This document shows positions 50,797 to 59,384 of a DNA stretch of 64,000 nucleotides, piece after piece. This stretch comes from Actinoplanes octamycinicus (GTDB lineage: Bacteria; Actinomycetota; Actinomycetes; Mycobacteriales; Micromonosporaceae), in the NCBI RefSeq assembly GCF_014205225.1, contig NZ_JACHNB010000001.1, positions 5,561,501-5,625,500 on the forward strand, written 5' to 3'. The first letter of the stretch is position 1. Every line of letters begins with the position of its first letter. Both the position numbers and the translations under genes were made by a program. Under the pieces are notes generated by a model that had not been told where the DNA came from, made no database searches, and saw only the letters and a list, made by a program, of their open reading frames with translations.

Positions 50797-51266
50797 ACCC
50801 GTCAACGGACCTGTCAGCGACGACGCCAGAAGCGAGCCGGACGGCGGCGCGGGCGGTGATCGGAGCGGTCGCCGCGGGGGTGCTGGCGCTCAACGGGGCG
50901 CTTGTCGGGGTTTGGGCAGGGGCCTTCCCGCTTTCGTTCTACCGCGATTTCCCCTGGCCGGGGGCTCACTGGGTGTCGGCGCTCGGGCCTTACAACGAGC
51001 ACCTGGTGCGCGACGTGGGTGGGCTTTACCTCGGGCTGCTGGTGCTGTCGGTCGCGGCGCTGCGGCGGCCGGCGCTGCGCGGTGTGGCCGGAGGAGCCTG
51101 GCTGGTCTTCAGTGCCGAGCACCTCCTGTGGCACGCCTTCCACCTGGATGCCTTCCCGCGTTTCCACCAGGTCGCCAGCGTGGTGGCCCTGTCCGTCCCG
51201 CTGGTGCTCTCGGTGCTGTTGCTGCTGCCCGGCCGCGCCGCCGCACCCGCGGACCGGCGCACCTGA
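50793..51266 (+). CDS. Four-helix membrane protein
   Basis: 157 residues with four predicted membrane helices: AVIGAVAAGVLALNGALVGV, YLGLLVLSVAAL, GGAWLVFSAEHLLWHAFHL and SVVALSVPLVLSVLLLLPG. Conserved-looking polar residues include DFPWPGAHWVSALGPYNEHLVRD in the first loop. No family could be named with certainty; similar short membrane proteins occur beside SDR genes in Actinoplanes relatives (inference). It is translationally coupled to the NmrA-like gene. Confidence 0.72.
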   Translation: MNPSTDLSATTPEASRTAARAVIGAVAAGVLALNGALVGVWAGAFPLSFYRDFPWPGAHWVSALGPYNEHLVRDVGGLYLGLLVLSVAALRRPALRGVAGGAWLVFSAEHLLWHAFHLDAFPRFHQVASVVALSVPLVLSVLLLLPGRAAAPADRRT

Positions 51267-51381
51267 TCGTGGGCGGTCGCTCCGGACCGCCCACGAAGAC
51301 GGCCATCAGCAGCGCGAACAGCTTGGTCACCGCCACGGCCAGCAGCACAGAGAGCACGAGAGTGAGCGCGTCGTTACTCAT
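51109..51381 (-). CDS. Possible small membrane protein, antisense-overlapping
   Basis: From an ATG at 51381 the frame encodes SNDALTLVLSVLLAVAVTKL and FALLMAVFVGGPERPPT, a natural-looking single membrane helix. It then runs on as an Arg/Pro-rich tail for 50 residues antisense to the four-helix membrane gene. Either the gene is real with a junk-like tail, or only the first 40 codons reflect an ancestral gene. No strong ribosome binding site. Confidence 0.35.
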   Translation of the reverse strand: MSNDALTLVLSVLLAVAVTKLFALLMAVFVGGPERPPTIRCAGPRVRRRGRAAATAPRAPAGRTGPPRWRPGGNAGRHPGGRRATGGARH

Positions 51382-51813
51382 GCATCCATTCTCGACCGCG
51401 GGTACGACAGAAATCGCCCACGATCGACACCTGACCGGATCACGACAGAAAGATCCAGCCGCCATCCGCGCCGAGCCGGCGATCTCTGTGCCGGCGGGCC
51501 GGACCGGGATCGCGATCAGGGTGGCGGTGCCCGGCCGCACCCCGATGAGAGAGGTCGCAGCCGGAAGAACCGGCGGGGCTCGGGTGAGGGCGCGGCCGGA
51601 GGCTGCACGGCCAAGAGGGCCCGGCTGAGGAAGGCGGAGGGCGGCCGGCACGGCCCGGCACGGAAAGCCAAGGCCAAGAAGGCGCGGCTGGCAAGGTGCG
51701 GCGGAGAAGGACGGCTGGCGGAGATACGGCCGGCGAGAGGCGGGCTGGACAAGGCCGTGTCGGAGGGTCCGGCCGGGGTCGTGGTGCAGGGCCCGGCCGG
51801 ACCGCGGTAAGAC
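51382..51813. other. Intergenic region without a recognisable gene
   Basis: Beyond the possible small membrane protein, about 430 bp precede the rmlD stop. They contain a Lys/Arg-codon-rich frame on the plus strand and Pro-rich frames on the minus strand, none with domain character. No terminator with a T-tract was seen. Confidence 0.5.
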
Positions 51814-52638
51814 TCAGCGCAGCAGGGAGGGCATCGCCTCGCGGAGCATCGAGCGCCACTCCGCCAACGGCGCGATGCCCGTCTCCGCCCACCGATCGTG
51901 ACCGAGGACGCTGTAGGCGGGCCGCCGCGCCGGCCGCACGAACCGGTCACTGGTCGTCGGCCGCACCCGCGCGGGGTCCAGCCCGGCCTCCTCGAACACC
52001 GCCCGGGCCAGCCCGAACCACGTGGTCGACCCGGCGGCCGTGCCGTGGTAGACACCCGGTGCCGCGGACGACCGGCCCAGCGCCACGAGCTGCTCGGCCA
52101 GCGCGTACGACCAGGTCGGCGGCCCTTCCTGGTCGTCCACCACGTCGACCGTCTCCCGCAGGGCGGCCAGCCGCAGCATCGTCGCCACGAAGTTCGGCCC
52201 GTGCGCGCCGTACAACCAAGCCGTCCGCACCACGAACCCGCCCGCCGCCAGCACCGCGGCCTCGCCGACCGCCTTCCCTCGGCCGTAGGCGTTGATCGGC
52301 GCCCGCGTCGCGTCCTCCGGGATCGGCGAGCGTGCCGACCCGTCGAAGACGTAGTCGGTGGAGACGTGGACGAGCCGCTTCCCGGCGGCCGCCGCGAGGT
52401 TGGCCGCGCCCTGGCCGTTGACCGCGGTGGCCTGCGCTTCCGCCGTCTCCGCACCGTCCACGTCGGTCCAGGCCGCCGCGTTGATCACGACGTCCACCCC
52501 GGCGACCGCGTCGCGCACCGCGGCGGGAGACAGGATGTCCAGGTCCGCCCGGGTGGCCGCGACCACGTCGGAGCCCTGGAGGACCGCGAGCAGGTCCTGC
52601 CCGAGCATCCCGCCGGCCCCGGTGATCAGCCAGCGCAT
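51814..52638 (-). CDS. rmlD: dTDP-4-dehydrorhamnose reductase
   Basis: 274 residues from the ATG at 52638. GAGGMLGQDLLAVL is the NADPH-binding loop, HVSTDYVFDG the catalytic Thr/Ser region and NAYGRGKAVGEAAVL the Y-x-x-x-K motif, all typical of RmlD, which makes dTDP-L-rhamnose. The start overlaps the rmlB stop by one base (TGATG). It is the last step of the pathway whose other genes (rmlB, rmlA, rmlC) lie immediately beyond. Confidence 0.93.
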   Translation of the reverse strand: MRWLITGAGGMLGQDLLAVLQGSDVVAATRADLDILSPAAVRDAVAGVDVVINAAAWTDVDGAETAEAQATAVNGQGAANLAAAAGKRLVHVSTDYVFDGSARSPIPEDATRAPINAYGRGKAVGEAAVLAAGGFVVRTAWLYGAHGPNFVATMLRLAALRETVDVVDDQEGPPTWSYALAEQLVALGRSSAAPGVYHGTAAGSTTWFGLARAVFEEAGLDPARVRPTTSDRFVRPARRPAYSVLGHDRWAETGIAPLAEWRSMLREAMPSLLR

Positions 52639-53615
52639 CAGAGTCCGGCCCGCGCCTTGAGCGGCTCCCACCAGTCCCGGTTCTCGCGGTACCAGGTGAC
52701 CGTCGCGGCGAGGCCGTCAGCAAGGGTGACCTGCGGCTCGTACCCCAACTCGTTCTTGATCTTGGTGATGTCCAGCGAGTAGCGGCGGTCGTGACCCTTG
52801 CGGTCCTCGACCGGCGTGACCATGTCCCAGTCGGCGCCGCACGCGCTCAGCAGCAGGCCGGTCAGCTCCTTGTTGGTCAGCTCGGTGCCGCCGCCGATGT
52901 TGTAGACCTCGCCGGCCCGGCCCTTCTCCAGCGCCAGCTGGATGCCGCGGACGTGGTCGGTGACGTGCAGCCAGTCGCGCACGTTCCCGCCGTCGCCGTA
53001 GAGCGGCACCTTCTTGCCGTCCAGGAGGTTGGTCACGAACAGCGGGATGACCTTTTCCGGGAACTGGTGGCTGCCGTAGTTGTTGGAGCAGCGGGTGACC
53101 ACCACGTCCATGCCGTGCGTCCGGTGCGCGGCCAGGGCGAGCAGGTCGGAGCCGGCCTTCGAGGCGGCGTACGGCGAGTTCGGCGCGAGCGGCCAGGTCT
53201 CGGTCCAGGAGCCCTGGTCGATCGAGCCGTAGACCTCGTCGGTGGAGACGTGCACGAACCGGCCGGTCCCGGCGGCCCGGGCGGCGTCGAGCAGCACCTG
53301 GGTGCCGAGCACGTTGGTGGTGACGAACGGCACGGCGCTGTTGATCGACCGGTCCACGTGCGACTCGGCGGCGAAGTGCACCACGGCGTCGTGGCCGGGC
53401 AGCAGGTCACGCAGCAGGTCCGCGTCGCCGATGTCGCCCTGCACGAACCTCAGTCGGGAATCCGTCACCGGGAGATTGGCGAGGTTGCCCGAATAGGACA
53501 ACAGGTCCAGGACGGTCACCGATGCGCCAACCGCACCTGGGAATTCATCCTTTAGTACGGCACGCACGTAGGCCGAACCGATGAAACCGGCTCCACCGGT
53601 CACAAGAATCTGCAC
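52638..53615 (-). CDS. rmlB: dTDP-glucose 4,6-dehydratase
   Basis: 325 residues from the GTG at 53615. VTGGAGFIGSAYVRAVL is the NAD-binding motif, HFAAESHVDRS and HVSTDEVYGS carry the dehydratase Asp-Glu pair, and SPYAASKAGSDLLAL the Y-x-x-x-K. RDWLHVTDHVRGIQLALE is the RmlB C-terminal signature. It converts dTDP-glucose to the 4-keto-6-deoxy intermediate. Divergent from rmlA with 45 bp between starts. Confidence 0.96.
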   Translation of the reverse strand: MQILVTGGAGFIGSAYVRAVLKDEFPGAVGASVTVLDLLSYSGNLANLPVTDSRLRFVQGDIGDADLLRDLLPGHDAVVHFAAESHVDRSINSAVPFVTTNVLGTQVLLDAARAAGTGRFVHVSTDEVYGSIDQGSWTETWPLAPNSPYAASKAGSDLLALAAHRTHGMDVVVTRCSNNYGSHQFPEKVIPLFVTNLLDGKKVPLYGDGGNVRDWLHVTDHVRGIQLALEKGRAGEVYNIGGGTELTNKELTGLLLSACGADWDMVTPVEDRKGHDRRYSLDITKIKNELGYEPQVTLADGLAATVTWYRENRDWWEPLKARAGL

Positions 53616-53660
53616 AGCGGCCGAGTGTACTACCGCTTCCACTGTGTTTAGTCTTCCTCG
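53616..53660. promoter_or_regulatory. Divergent rmlB/rmlA promoter region
   Basis: Only 45 bp separate the two GTG starts, so the two promoters must overlap and the transcripts have very short leaders. The segment is AT-richer than its flanks and contains TGTACTAC and TGTGTTTAGTC, but exact hexamers could not be fixed. Confidence 0.4.
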
Positions 53661-54533
53661 GTGCGCGGAATTCTCCTGGCCGGTGGCACCGGCTCCCGGT
53701 TGTGGCCGATCACCATGGCCATGTCGAAACAGCTCATGCCAATTTTTGACAAACCGATGGTGTACTACCCGTTGACCACACTCGTCTCCGCCGGAATTAG
53801 GGAGATCCTGGTCATCACCACACCGGAGGATCGACCGCATTTCCGGCGTCTACTGGGTGACGGTGACCGTTTCGGGCTGTCCCTTTCATATGCGGAACAG
53901 CCGAAACCGGACGGCATCGCCCAGGCCTTCCGGATCGGGGCGGATTTCATCGGCGACGAGCCGGTCGCGCTGATTCTGGGCGACAACATCTTCCACGGGG
54001 TGGGCCTGGGCCGGCAGCTGGCCGCGTTCACCGCGCCGGTCGGTGGGCGGGTGTTCGCCTACCCGGTGGCCGACCCGGAGCGCTACGGCGTGGTCGAGTT
54101 CGACGAGGCCGGCAAGGTGCTGTCCATCGAGGAGAAGCCGGAGAAGCCCAAGTCCCGGTACGTGGTGCCGGGCCTCTACTTCTACGACGCGGACGTGGTG
54201 GAGATCGCCGGCCGGCTGCGGCCCAGCGCGCGGGGCGAGCTGGAGATCACCGCGGTGAACGAGGAGTACCTGCGCCGCGGCCGCCTGGACGTGACCGTAT
54301 TGGATCGGGGAACGGTGTGGTTGGACACCGGCACCTTCCAATCCATGGTGCAGGCGTCGGAGTATGTCCGGGTGATCGAGGAACGGCAGGGCCTGAAGAT
54401 CGGATGTGTCGAGGAGGCCGCCTGGCGGCTCGGCTTCATCTCCGACGATCAGTTGCGTGAGCTGGCCCAGCCTCTGCTGAAGAGCGGCTACGGCGTCTAT
54501 CTGGAAGGGCTGCTGGAGAGGGGTGTCCGGTGA
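53661..54533 (+). CDS. rmlA: Glucose-1-phosphate thymidylyltransferase
   Basis: 290 residues from a [17 protein letters not shown] plus [20 protein letters not shown] is the nucleotide-binding and sugar-phosphate region of Rml[32 protein letters not shown] and [14 protein letters not shown] are further signatures. It joins dTTP and glucose-1-phosphate, the first committed step to dTDP-rhamnose. Its stop overlaps the rmlC GTG (GTGA). Confidence 0.96.
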   Translation: MRGILLAGGTGSRLWPITMAMSKQLMPIFDKPMVYYPLTTLVSAGIREILVITTPEDRPHFRRLLGDGDRFGLSLSYAEQPKPDGIAQAFRIGADFIGDEPVALILGDNIFHGVGLGRQLAAFTAPVGGRVFAYPVADPERYGVVEFDEAGKVLSIEEKPEKPKSRYVVPGLYFYDADVVEIAGRLRPSARGELEITAVNEEYLRRGRLDVTVLDRGTVWLDTGTFQSMVQASEYVRVIEERQGLKIGCVEEAAWRLGFISDDQLRELAQPLLKSGYGVYLEGLLERGVR

Positions 54534-55141
54534 AGATCCGGCCGCTGACCATCGAGGGCGCCTGGGAGGTGACCCCGGTGCAGCACGGCGACGACCGGGG
54601 CACGTTCCTGGAGTGGTACCGCTTCGATCACCTGGCCGCGGTGGTCGGGCATCCGCTCGACCTGGCCCAGGCCAACCTGTCCACCTCGGCCCGGGGCGTG
54701 GTGCGCGGCGTGCACTTCGCCGACGTACCGCCCGGCCAGGCGAAATACGTGACGTGCGTCTCCGGCGCGGTGCTCGACGTGGTGGTGGACCTCCGGGTCG
54801 GCTCACCGACCTTCGGGCAGTGGGAGGGGGTGCCGCTGGACGACGTGGACCGGCGGGCCGTCTACCTGTCCGAGGGGCTCGGGCACGCCTTCTGCGCGCT
54901 GACCGAGGGGGCCACGGTGGCCTACCTCTGCTCGGCGACCTATCGGCCCGGGCACGAGCACGGGGTGCACCCGCTGGACCCGGATCTGGCGATCTCCTGG
55001 CCGGTCGAGGCGCCGTCGCTGTCGCCCAAGGACGCCGCCGCGCCGTCGCTGACCGAGGCGCGGGAGAGCGGCCTGCTGCCGAGCCTTGAAACATGCCGTG
55101 ACTATGTCAAAACAATGCGTCATTTTGATGACACTCAATAG
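54530..55141 (+). CDS. rmlC: dTDP-4-dehydrorhamnose 3,5-epimerase
   Basis: 203 residues of the RmlC cupin. [21 protein letters not shown] contains the catalytic His, [16 protein letters not shown] and [19 protein letters not shown] complete the signature. It epimerises the 4-keto-6-deoxy sugar before RmlD reduction. With rmlA it forms the plus-strand half of the rhamnose set; the four genes together suffice to make dTDP-L-rhamnose. Confidence 0.95.
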   Translation: MKIRPLTIEGAWEVTPVQHGDDRGTFLEWYRFDHLAAVVGHPLDLAQANLSTSARGVVRGVHFADVPPGQAKYVTCVSGAVLDVVVDLRVGSPTFGQWEGVPLDDVDRRAVYLSEGLGHAFCALTEGATVAYLCSATYRPGHEHGVHPLDPDLAISWPVEAPSLSPKDAAAPSLTEARESGLLPSLETCRDYVKTMRHFDDTQ

Positions 55142-55396
55142 TCCGGTGTGGATGATTGACTCGCGTAGATCCCTGTAGTAAGACATCCCGGAATTTGGAC
55201 AGGTCCGAACTGGACGCCTTGCGCGTCTTCGTCAAAGGGACCTCATCCGAATAGCCATTCGCGTCGTGCGGAAAGCTGTAGCGCGGGACGGGTAGGGTTC
55301 AGCAGTCTGTCTCTTGTGTCCGGTGGGTCTCCGTCGCGTGACCGGCCGGTCACTGCTGAGTGCGGTTAAGTGCCTCGGCGTCATGAGGTGACCGGC
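55142..55396. other. Leader of the polysaccharide operon
   Basis: 255 bp between rmlC and the sugar-transferase gene, less GC-rich than the genes. It contains GGACAGGTCCGAACTGGAC, a perfect 16-bp palindrome (listed separately) and GAGGTG 7 nt before the sugar-transferase ATG. A promoter for the downstream four-gene operon is likely here. Confidence 0.45.
55338..55353. promoter_or_regulatory. Perfect 16-bp palindrome upstream of the polysaccharide operon
   Basis: GTGACCGGCCGGTCAC reads identically on both strands and lies 44 bp before the sugar-transferase ATG. The TGAC...GTCA arms resemble the spaced pattern reported for developmental regulators of the BldD type, which respond to c-di-GMP. 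This identity is a guess; a dimeric repressor site is the safer reading. Confidence 0.45.
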
Positions 55397-56956
55397 ATGT
55401 CCGGTTTGCCAGTTAAATTAGGTAATGGATTGACCGCAGCCAATGGGGGCAGAGGCGTGCAGACAATCGAGTCGCTGGCCACCGTCGACCTCAGCGATCG
55501 TGCTGATCAGGTCCGGCGGGGACGACGTGCCGGCGAGACCCGGGCCGGCTGGCAGAGCCGCTATGCCCGGGTGCTCTACCTCATCGACTATGCCGTCGGA
55601 CTGGGCGCCGCCTGCTGGGCGCTGGTCCTGCGGTTCGGCCCGGACAACCAGACCGAGCCGAACATCAAGGGCTACGTCCTGCTGACCGCGGTCCTGCCGA
55701 TCGCCTGGATCATCTGCCTGTCGGTGAACCGCGCCTACGAGCCGCGGCACCTGTTCGTCGGCACCGACGAGTACGCCCGGGTCTTCCGCTCCGGGCTGGC
55801 GCTGATGGCCGTGCTGGCCATCGTCTCGTTCGCCTTCGACCTGCGGCTGGCCCGCGGTTACGTGAGCATCGCGCTGCCGCTGGCGATCGTCGTCGACCTC
55901 GGCGCCCGCTACCTCTACCGGCAGCGGCTGCACCGGGTCTGGGCGCGCGGCGACCGGCTGCACCGGGTGCTGCTGGTCGGCCACGAGAAAGCCGTCTCGG
56001 ACATGACCCGCCGGCTGCGCCGCGAGCGCTACCACGGGATGGGCGTGATCGGCGCCTGCCTGCCGGTCACCCCGAACCCGAAGGCGTTCAGCGCCGGCAT
56101 GCCACCGGTCTACGGCACCTTCGACGCGGTCGCCTCCGCGGTCACCCGCTCCGACGCGGACACCGTGATCGTGCTGGCCTGCCCGGAGATCGACGGCGCG
56201 GCCCTGCGCCGGCTCGCCTGGCAGCTGGAGCGCGACGAGATCGACCTGATCGTGGCCAGCACCCTGGTCGACGTGGCCGGCGACCGGACCACCATCCGCC
56301 CGGTGGACGGCCTGCCGATGCTGCACGTCGAGCACCCCAAGCTCAAGGGCAGCGCCCGGGTGGTCAAGGACGCCTTCGACCGGATCGGCGCCGCGCTGCT
56401 GCTGTTCCTGCTCTCCCCGCTGCTGCTGGTCACCGCCGGCCTGGTGATGTTCGGCAAGGGCGGCCGCGGCCCGGCGATCTTCAAGCAGGAGCGGGTCGGC
56501 AAGGACGGCCGCACCTTCATGCTCTTCAAGTTCCGCACCATGGTGGTCGACGCCGAGGCCCGGCTCGCCGAGTTGCAGGCACTCAACGAGCACGACGGCG
56601 AGCTGTTCAAAATCAGGCAGGACCCGCGGATCACGCCGATCGGCCACTGGCTGCGCCGGTTCTCCATCGACGAGCTGCCCCAGCTGCTCAACGTGCTCAA
56701 GGGCGACATGTCGCTGGTCGGCCCGCGCCCGCCGCTGGCCCGCGAGGTGGCCGGCTACCCGTCCGACATGCTCCGCCGGCTGGTCGTCAAACCCGGGCTC
56801 ACCGGCCTCTGGCAGGTGTCCGGCCGCTCCGACCTGTCCTGGGAGGAGTCGATCCGTCTCGACCTCAGCTATGTGGAGAACTGGTCGCTCGCCATGGACG
56901 TCGCCATCCTGTTCCGTACCGTCAGCGCGGTCCTGCGCAGCTCGGGGGCTTACTGA
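55397..56956 (+). CDS. Undecaprenyl-phosphate sugar-1-phosphate transferase (WcaJ/PglC type)
   Basis: 519 residues. An N-terminal membrane region of four to five helices (YLIDYAVGLGAACWALVL and onward), a CoA-binding-like middle with HRVLLVGHEKAVSDMTRRL, another helix (FDRIGAALLLFLLSPLLLVT) and the catalytic sugar-transferase domain: FKQERVGKDGRTFMLFKFRTM, DELPQLLNVLKGDMSLVGPRPP and KPGLTGLWQVSGRSD. It loads the first sugar phosphate on undecaprenyl phosphate, starting exopolysaccharide synthesis. It heads a four-gene operon of overlapping genes. Confidence 0.94.
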   Translation: MSGLPVKLGNGLTAANGGRGVQTIESLATVDLSDRADQVRRGRRAGETRAGWQSRYARVLYLIDYAVGLGAACWALVLRFGPDNQTEPNIKGYVLLTAVLPIAWIICLSVNRAYEPRHLFVGTDEYARVFRSGLALMAVLAIVSFAFDLRLARGYVSIALPLAIVVDLGARYLYRQRLHRVWARGDRLHRVLLVGHEKAVSDMTRRLRRERYHGMGVIGACLPVTPNPKAFSAGMPPVYGTFDAVASAVTRSDADTVIVLACPEIDGAALRRLAWQLERDEIDLIVASTLVDVAGDRTTIRPVDGLPMLHVEHPKLKGSARVVKDAFDRIGAALLLFLLSPLLLVTAGLVMFGKGGRGPAIFKQERVGKDGRTFMLFKFRTMVVDAEARLAELQALNEHDGELFKIRQDPRITPIGHWLRRFSIDELPQLLNVLKGDMSLVGPRPPLAREVAGYPSDMLRRLVVKPGLTGLWQVSGRSDLSWEESIRLDLSYVENWSLAMDVAILFRTVSAVLRSSGAY

Positions 56957-58308
56957 TGACCATCCGTCCGCGCCTGACCGTGATCGGCACCGGGTACCTC
57001 GGCGCCACCCACGCGATCTGCATGGCCGTCATGGGCTTCGAGGTGCTCGGCGTCGACGTGGACGCCAGCAAGATCGAGAAGCTGAGCGCCGGTGCGGTCC
57101 CGTTCTTCGAGCCCGGCCTGCCCGAACTGCTCACCAAGGCCCTGGAGTCCGGCCGGCTGCGGTTCAGCACCGACTTCCAGGAGGCCGCCGCCTTCGGCGA
57201 CGTCCATTTCATCTGCGTCGGCACGCCCCAGGCCGCGGGTTCCGAGGCCGCCGATCTGCGGTACGTGGACAGCGCGGTCACCACGCTCGCCCGGCACCTG
57301 ACCCGTCGCGCCCTGGTGGTCGGCAAATCCACCGTCCCGGTCGGCACCGCGGCCCGGCTGGCCGGCCTGCTCCGCGAGCTGGCCCCGGCCGGCGACGCGG
57401 TCGAGCTGGCCTGGAACCCGGAGTTCCTGCGCGAGGGCTTCGCCGTCGACGACACCATGAAACCCGACCGGATGGTCTTCGGGGTCACCTCGGACTGGGC
57501 CGAGCAGCAGCTGCGCACCGCGTTCGAGCCGGTCCTGGCCCAGGGCGTCCCGGTCAAGGTGACCGACCTGCAGACCGCCGAGCTGGTCAAGGTCGCCGCC
57601 AACTCGTTCCTGGCCACCAAGATCTCCTACATCAACGCGATGGCCGAGATCTGCGAGGCGACCGGCGCCGACGTGCACGACCTGGCCGAGGCGCTGGCCT
57701 ACGACGAGCGGATCGGCGGCCGGTTCCTGCGCCCGGGGCTCGGCTTCGGCGGCGGCTGCCTGCCCAAGGACATCCGCGCGTTCGCGCACCGGGCCGAGGA
57801 GCTCGGCGTGGGCCAGGCGGTCGGCTTCCTGCGCGAGATCGACGGCATCAATCGGCGGCGACGGGCTCGTACCGTGGACCTGGTCGTCGAACTGTGCGGC
57901 GGCGACGTGGCCGGCAAGCGGATCGCCGCGCTCGGCGCCGCGTTCAAGCCGAACTCCGACGACATCCGGGACGCGCCCGCCCTGGACGTGGCGGCCACCC
58001 TGCACCGGATGGGCGCCGACGTGGTGGTCTACGACCCGGCCGCGATGGACAACGCCCGCCGGGTGCACCCCGAGCTGTGCTACGCCACCAACGCCCTGGA
58101 CGCCGCCCGGGACGCGGACGTGGTGGTGCTGCTCACCGAGTGGAACGAGTTCCGCGAGATCGAGCCGTCGGCGATGGCCGCCGTGGTGCGCCGTGCCAAG
58201 ATCGTCGACGGGCGGCACGCCCTGGTCCCGGCGAGCTGGCGCGCCGCCGGCTGGGAGTACCGCGCCCTCGGCCGCCCCATCGTTCCGTCCGCTCAGGGAG
58301 CTCAGTAG
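56956..58308 (+). CDS. UDP-glucose/GDP-mannose 6-dehydrogenase family
   Basis: 450 residues. LTVIGTGYLGATHAICMAVMG is the NAD-binding motif; AELVKVAANSFLATKISYINA and GFGGGCLPKDIRAF contain the conserved Lys and catalytic Cys; the C-terminal UDP-binding domain begins RIAALGAAFKPNSDDIRDAPA. The enzyme oxidises a nucleotide sugar to a uronic acid twice over, giving acidic units for the polymer. It overlaps the previous stop by one base (TGATG). Confidence 0.94.
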   Translation: MTIRPRLTVIGTGYLGATHAICMAVMGFEVLGVDVDASKIEKLSAGAVPFFEPGLPELLTKALESGRLRFSTDFQEAAAFGDVHFICVGTPQAAGSEAADLRYVDSAVTTLARHLTRRALVVGKSTVPVGTAARLAGLLRELAPAGDAVELAWNPEFLREGFAVDDTMKPDRMVFGVTSDWAEQQLRTAFEPVLAQGVPVKVTDLQTAELVKVAANSFLATKISYINAMAEICEATGADVHDLAEALAYDERIGGRFLRPGLGFGGGCLPKDIRAFAHRAEELGVGQAVGFLREIDGINRRRRARTVDLVVELCGGDVAGKRIAALGAAFKPNSDDIRDAPALDVAATLHRMGADVVVYDPAAMDNARRVHPELCYATNALDAARDADVVVLLTEWNEFREIEPSAMAAVVRRAKIVDGRHALVPASWRAAGWEYRALGRPIVPSAQGAQ

Positions 58309-59384
58309 TGAAGATTTCCGTGGTCCGCCCCGACGAGCTGGGCCCCGGTGAGCTGACCGCCTGGCGACAGTTCCAGAAGGACCAGCCCGAGCTGCAGAAC
58401 CCGTTCCTCGCGCCGGAGTTCACCGTGGCCGTTTCTCATCAGCGGCCGACCGCCCGGGTGGCGGTCCTGGAGGACTCCGGTGGCATCGCCGGGTTCTTCC
58501 CGTTCGAGGTGCGCAACCGGGTGGTCGGGGTGCCGGTCGGGTTCGGGATCACCGACTGCCAGGGGCTGGTGCACCGGGCCGGGTTCGAGTGGGACGCGCT
58601 GGCGCTGCTCAAGGCGTGCAAGCTGCCGGTCTGGGAGTTCGACCACCTGATGGCCGGGCAGACCGCGTTCGCCGGTTACCACGCGGAGACCACCGGGTCG
58701 CCGCTGATCGACCTGCGGGCCGGCTACCCGGCGTACGTCGAGAATCGCAACAGCGGCGGCGACGTGGTCAAACAGACGCTGCGCAAGCAGCGCAAGATGG
58801 CCCGGGAGGTGGGCGAGGAGCGGTTCGTCTGGGACGACCGCGACCCGGGCGCGCTCGCCGCGCTGCGCGAGTGGAAATCCGCGCAGTACCGGCGCACCCA
58901 GCAGTACGACCGGTTCGACACCCCGTGGATCGAGGGCGTCCTCGAGGAGCTGCTCGCCTCGACGTCCGACGACTGCCGCGCGGTGGTCTCCACCGTCTAC
59001 GCCGGGGACCGGCCGGTCGCCGCACACCTGGGCCTGCGCAGCCCGTCGGTGCTCGCCTACTGGTTCCCCGCCTACGACCTGGACCTGTCCAAGTACTCCG
59101 CCGGAATCCTGCTCTGCCTGCGGATGGCCGAGGCCGGCGCGGCCGACGGCATCCAGACCATCGACCTGGGCAAGTCCGAGGCGCTCTACAAGACCCGGCT
59201 GATGAACGCCGAGACCCCGGTCGCCGCCGGCCGGGTCGGCCGCCCCGGGCTGGTCAGCACCGCGCGGCGCACCCAGACCGCCCTGGCCCGCTCGATCAAG
59301 CAGGGCGCGCTGGGGGAGAAGCTCAAGAACGGCCGCACCGGCAAGGTGCTCCGCGGACTGAAGGCGAGGCTGGCCTCCCGATGA
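58308..59384 (+). CDS. CelD/BcsL-like GNAT acyltransferase
   Basis: 358 residues from a GTG overlapping the previous stop (TAGTG). FFPFEVRNRVVGVPVGFG, TLRKQRKMAREVGEERF and YAGDRPVAAHLGLRSPSVLAYWFPAYDLDLSKYSAG match the double-GNAT CelD/BcsL group (FemAB-like fold). Members are found in cellulose and exopolysaccharide loci and probably acylate sugars or transfer amino-acyl groups. It works with the flanking glycosyltransferases. The donor is unknown. Confidence 0.85.
   Translation: MKISVVRPDELGPGELTAWRQFQKDQPELQNPFLAPEFTVAVSHQRPTARVAVLEDSGGIAGFFPFEVRNRVVGVPVGFGITDCQGLVHRAGFEWDALALLKACKLPVWEFDHLMAGQTAFAGYHAETTGSPLIDLRAGYPAYVENRNSGGDVVKQTLRKQRKMAREVGEERFVWDDRDPGALAALREWKSAQYRRTQQYDRFDTPWIEGVLEELLASTSDDCRAVVSTVYAGDRPVAAHLGLRSPSVLAYWFPAYDLDLSKYSAGILLCLRMAEAGAADGIQTIDLGKSEALYKTRLMNAETPVAAGRVGRPGLVSTARRTQTALARSIKQGALGEKLKNGRTGKVLRGLKARLASR

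Noticed and set aside
51440..51892. 150-codon Pro-rich minus-strand frame
   Set aside because: Overlaps the rmlD end in another frame and has no domain-like pattern.
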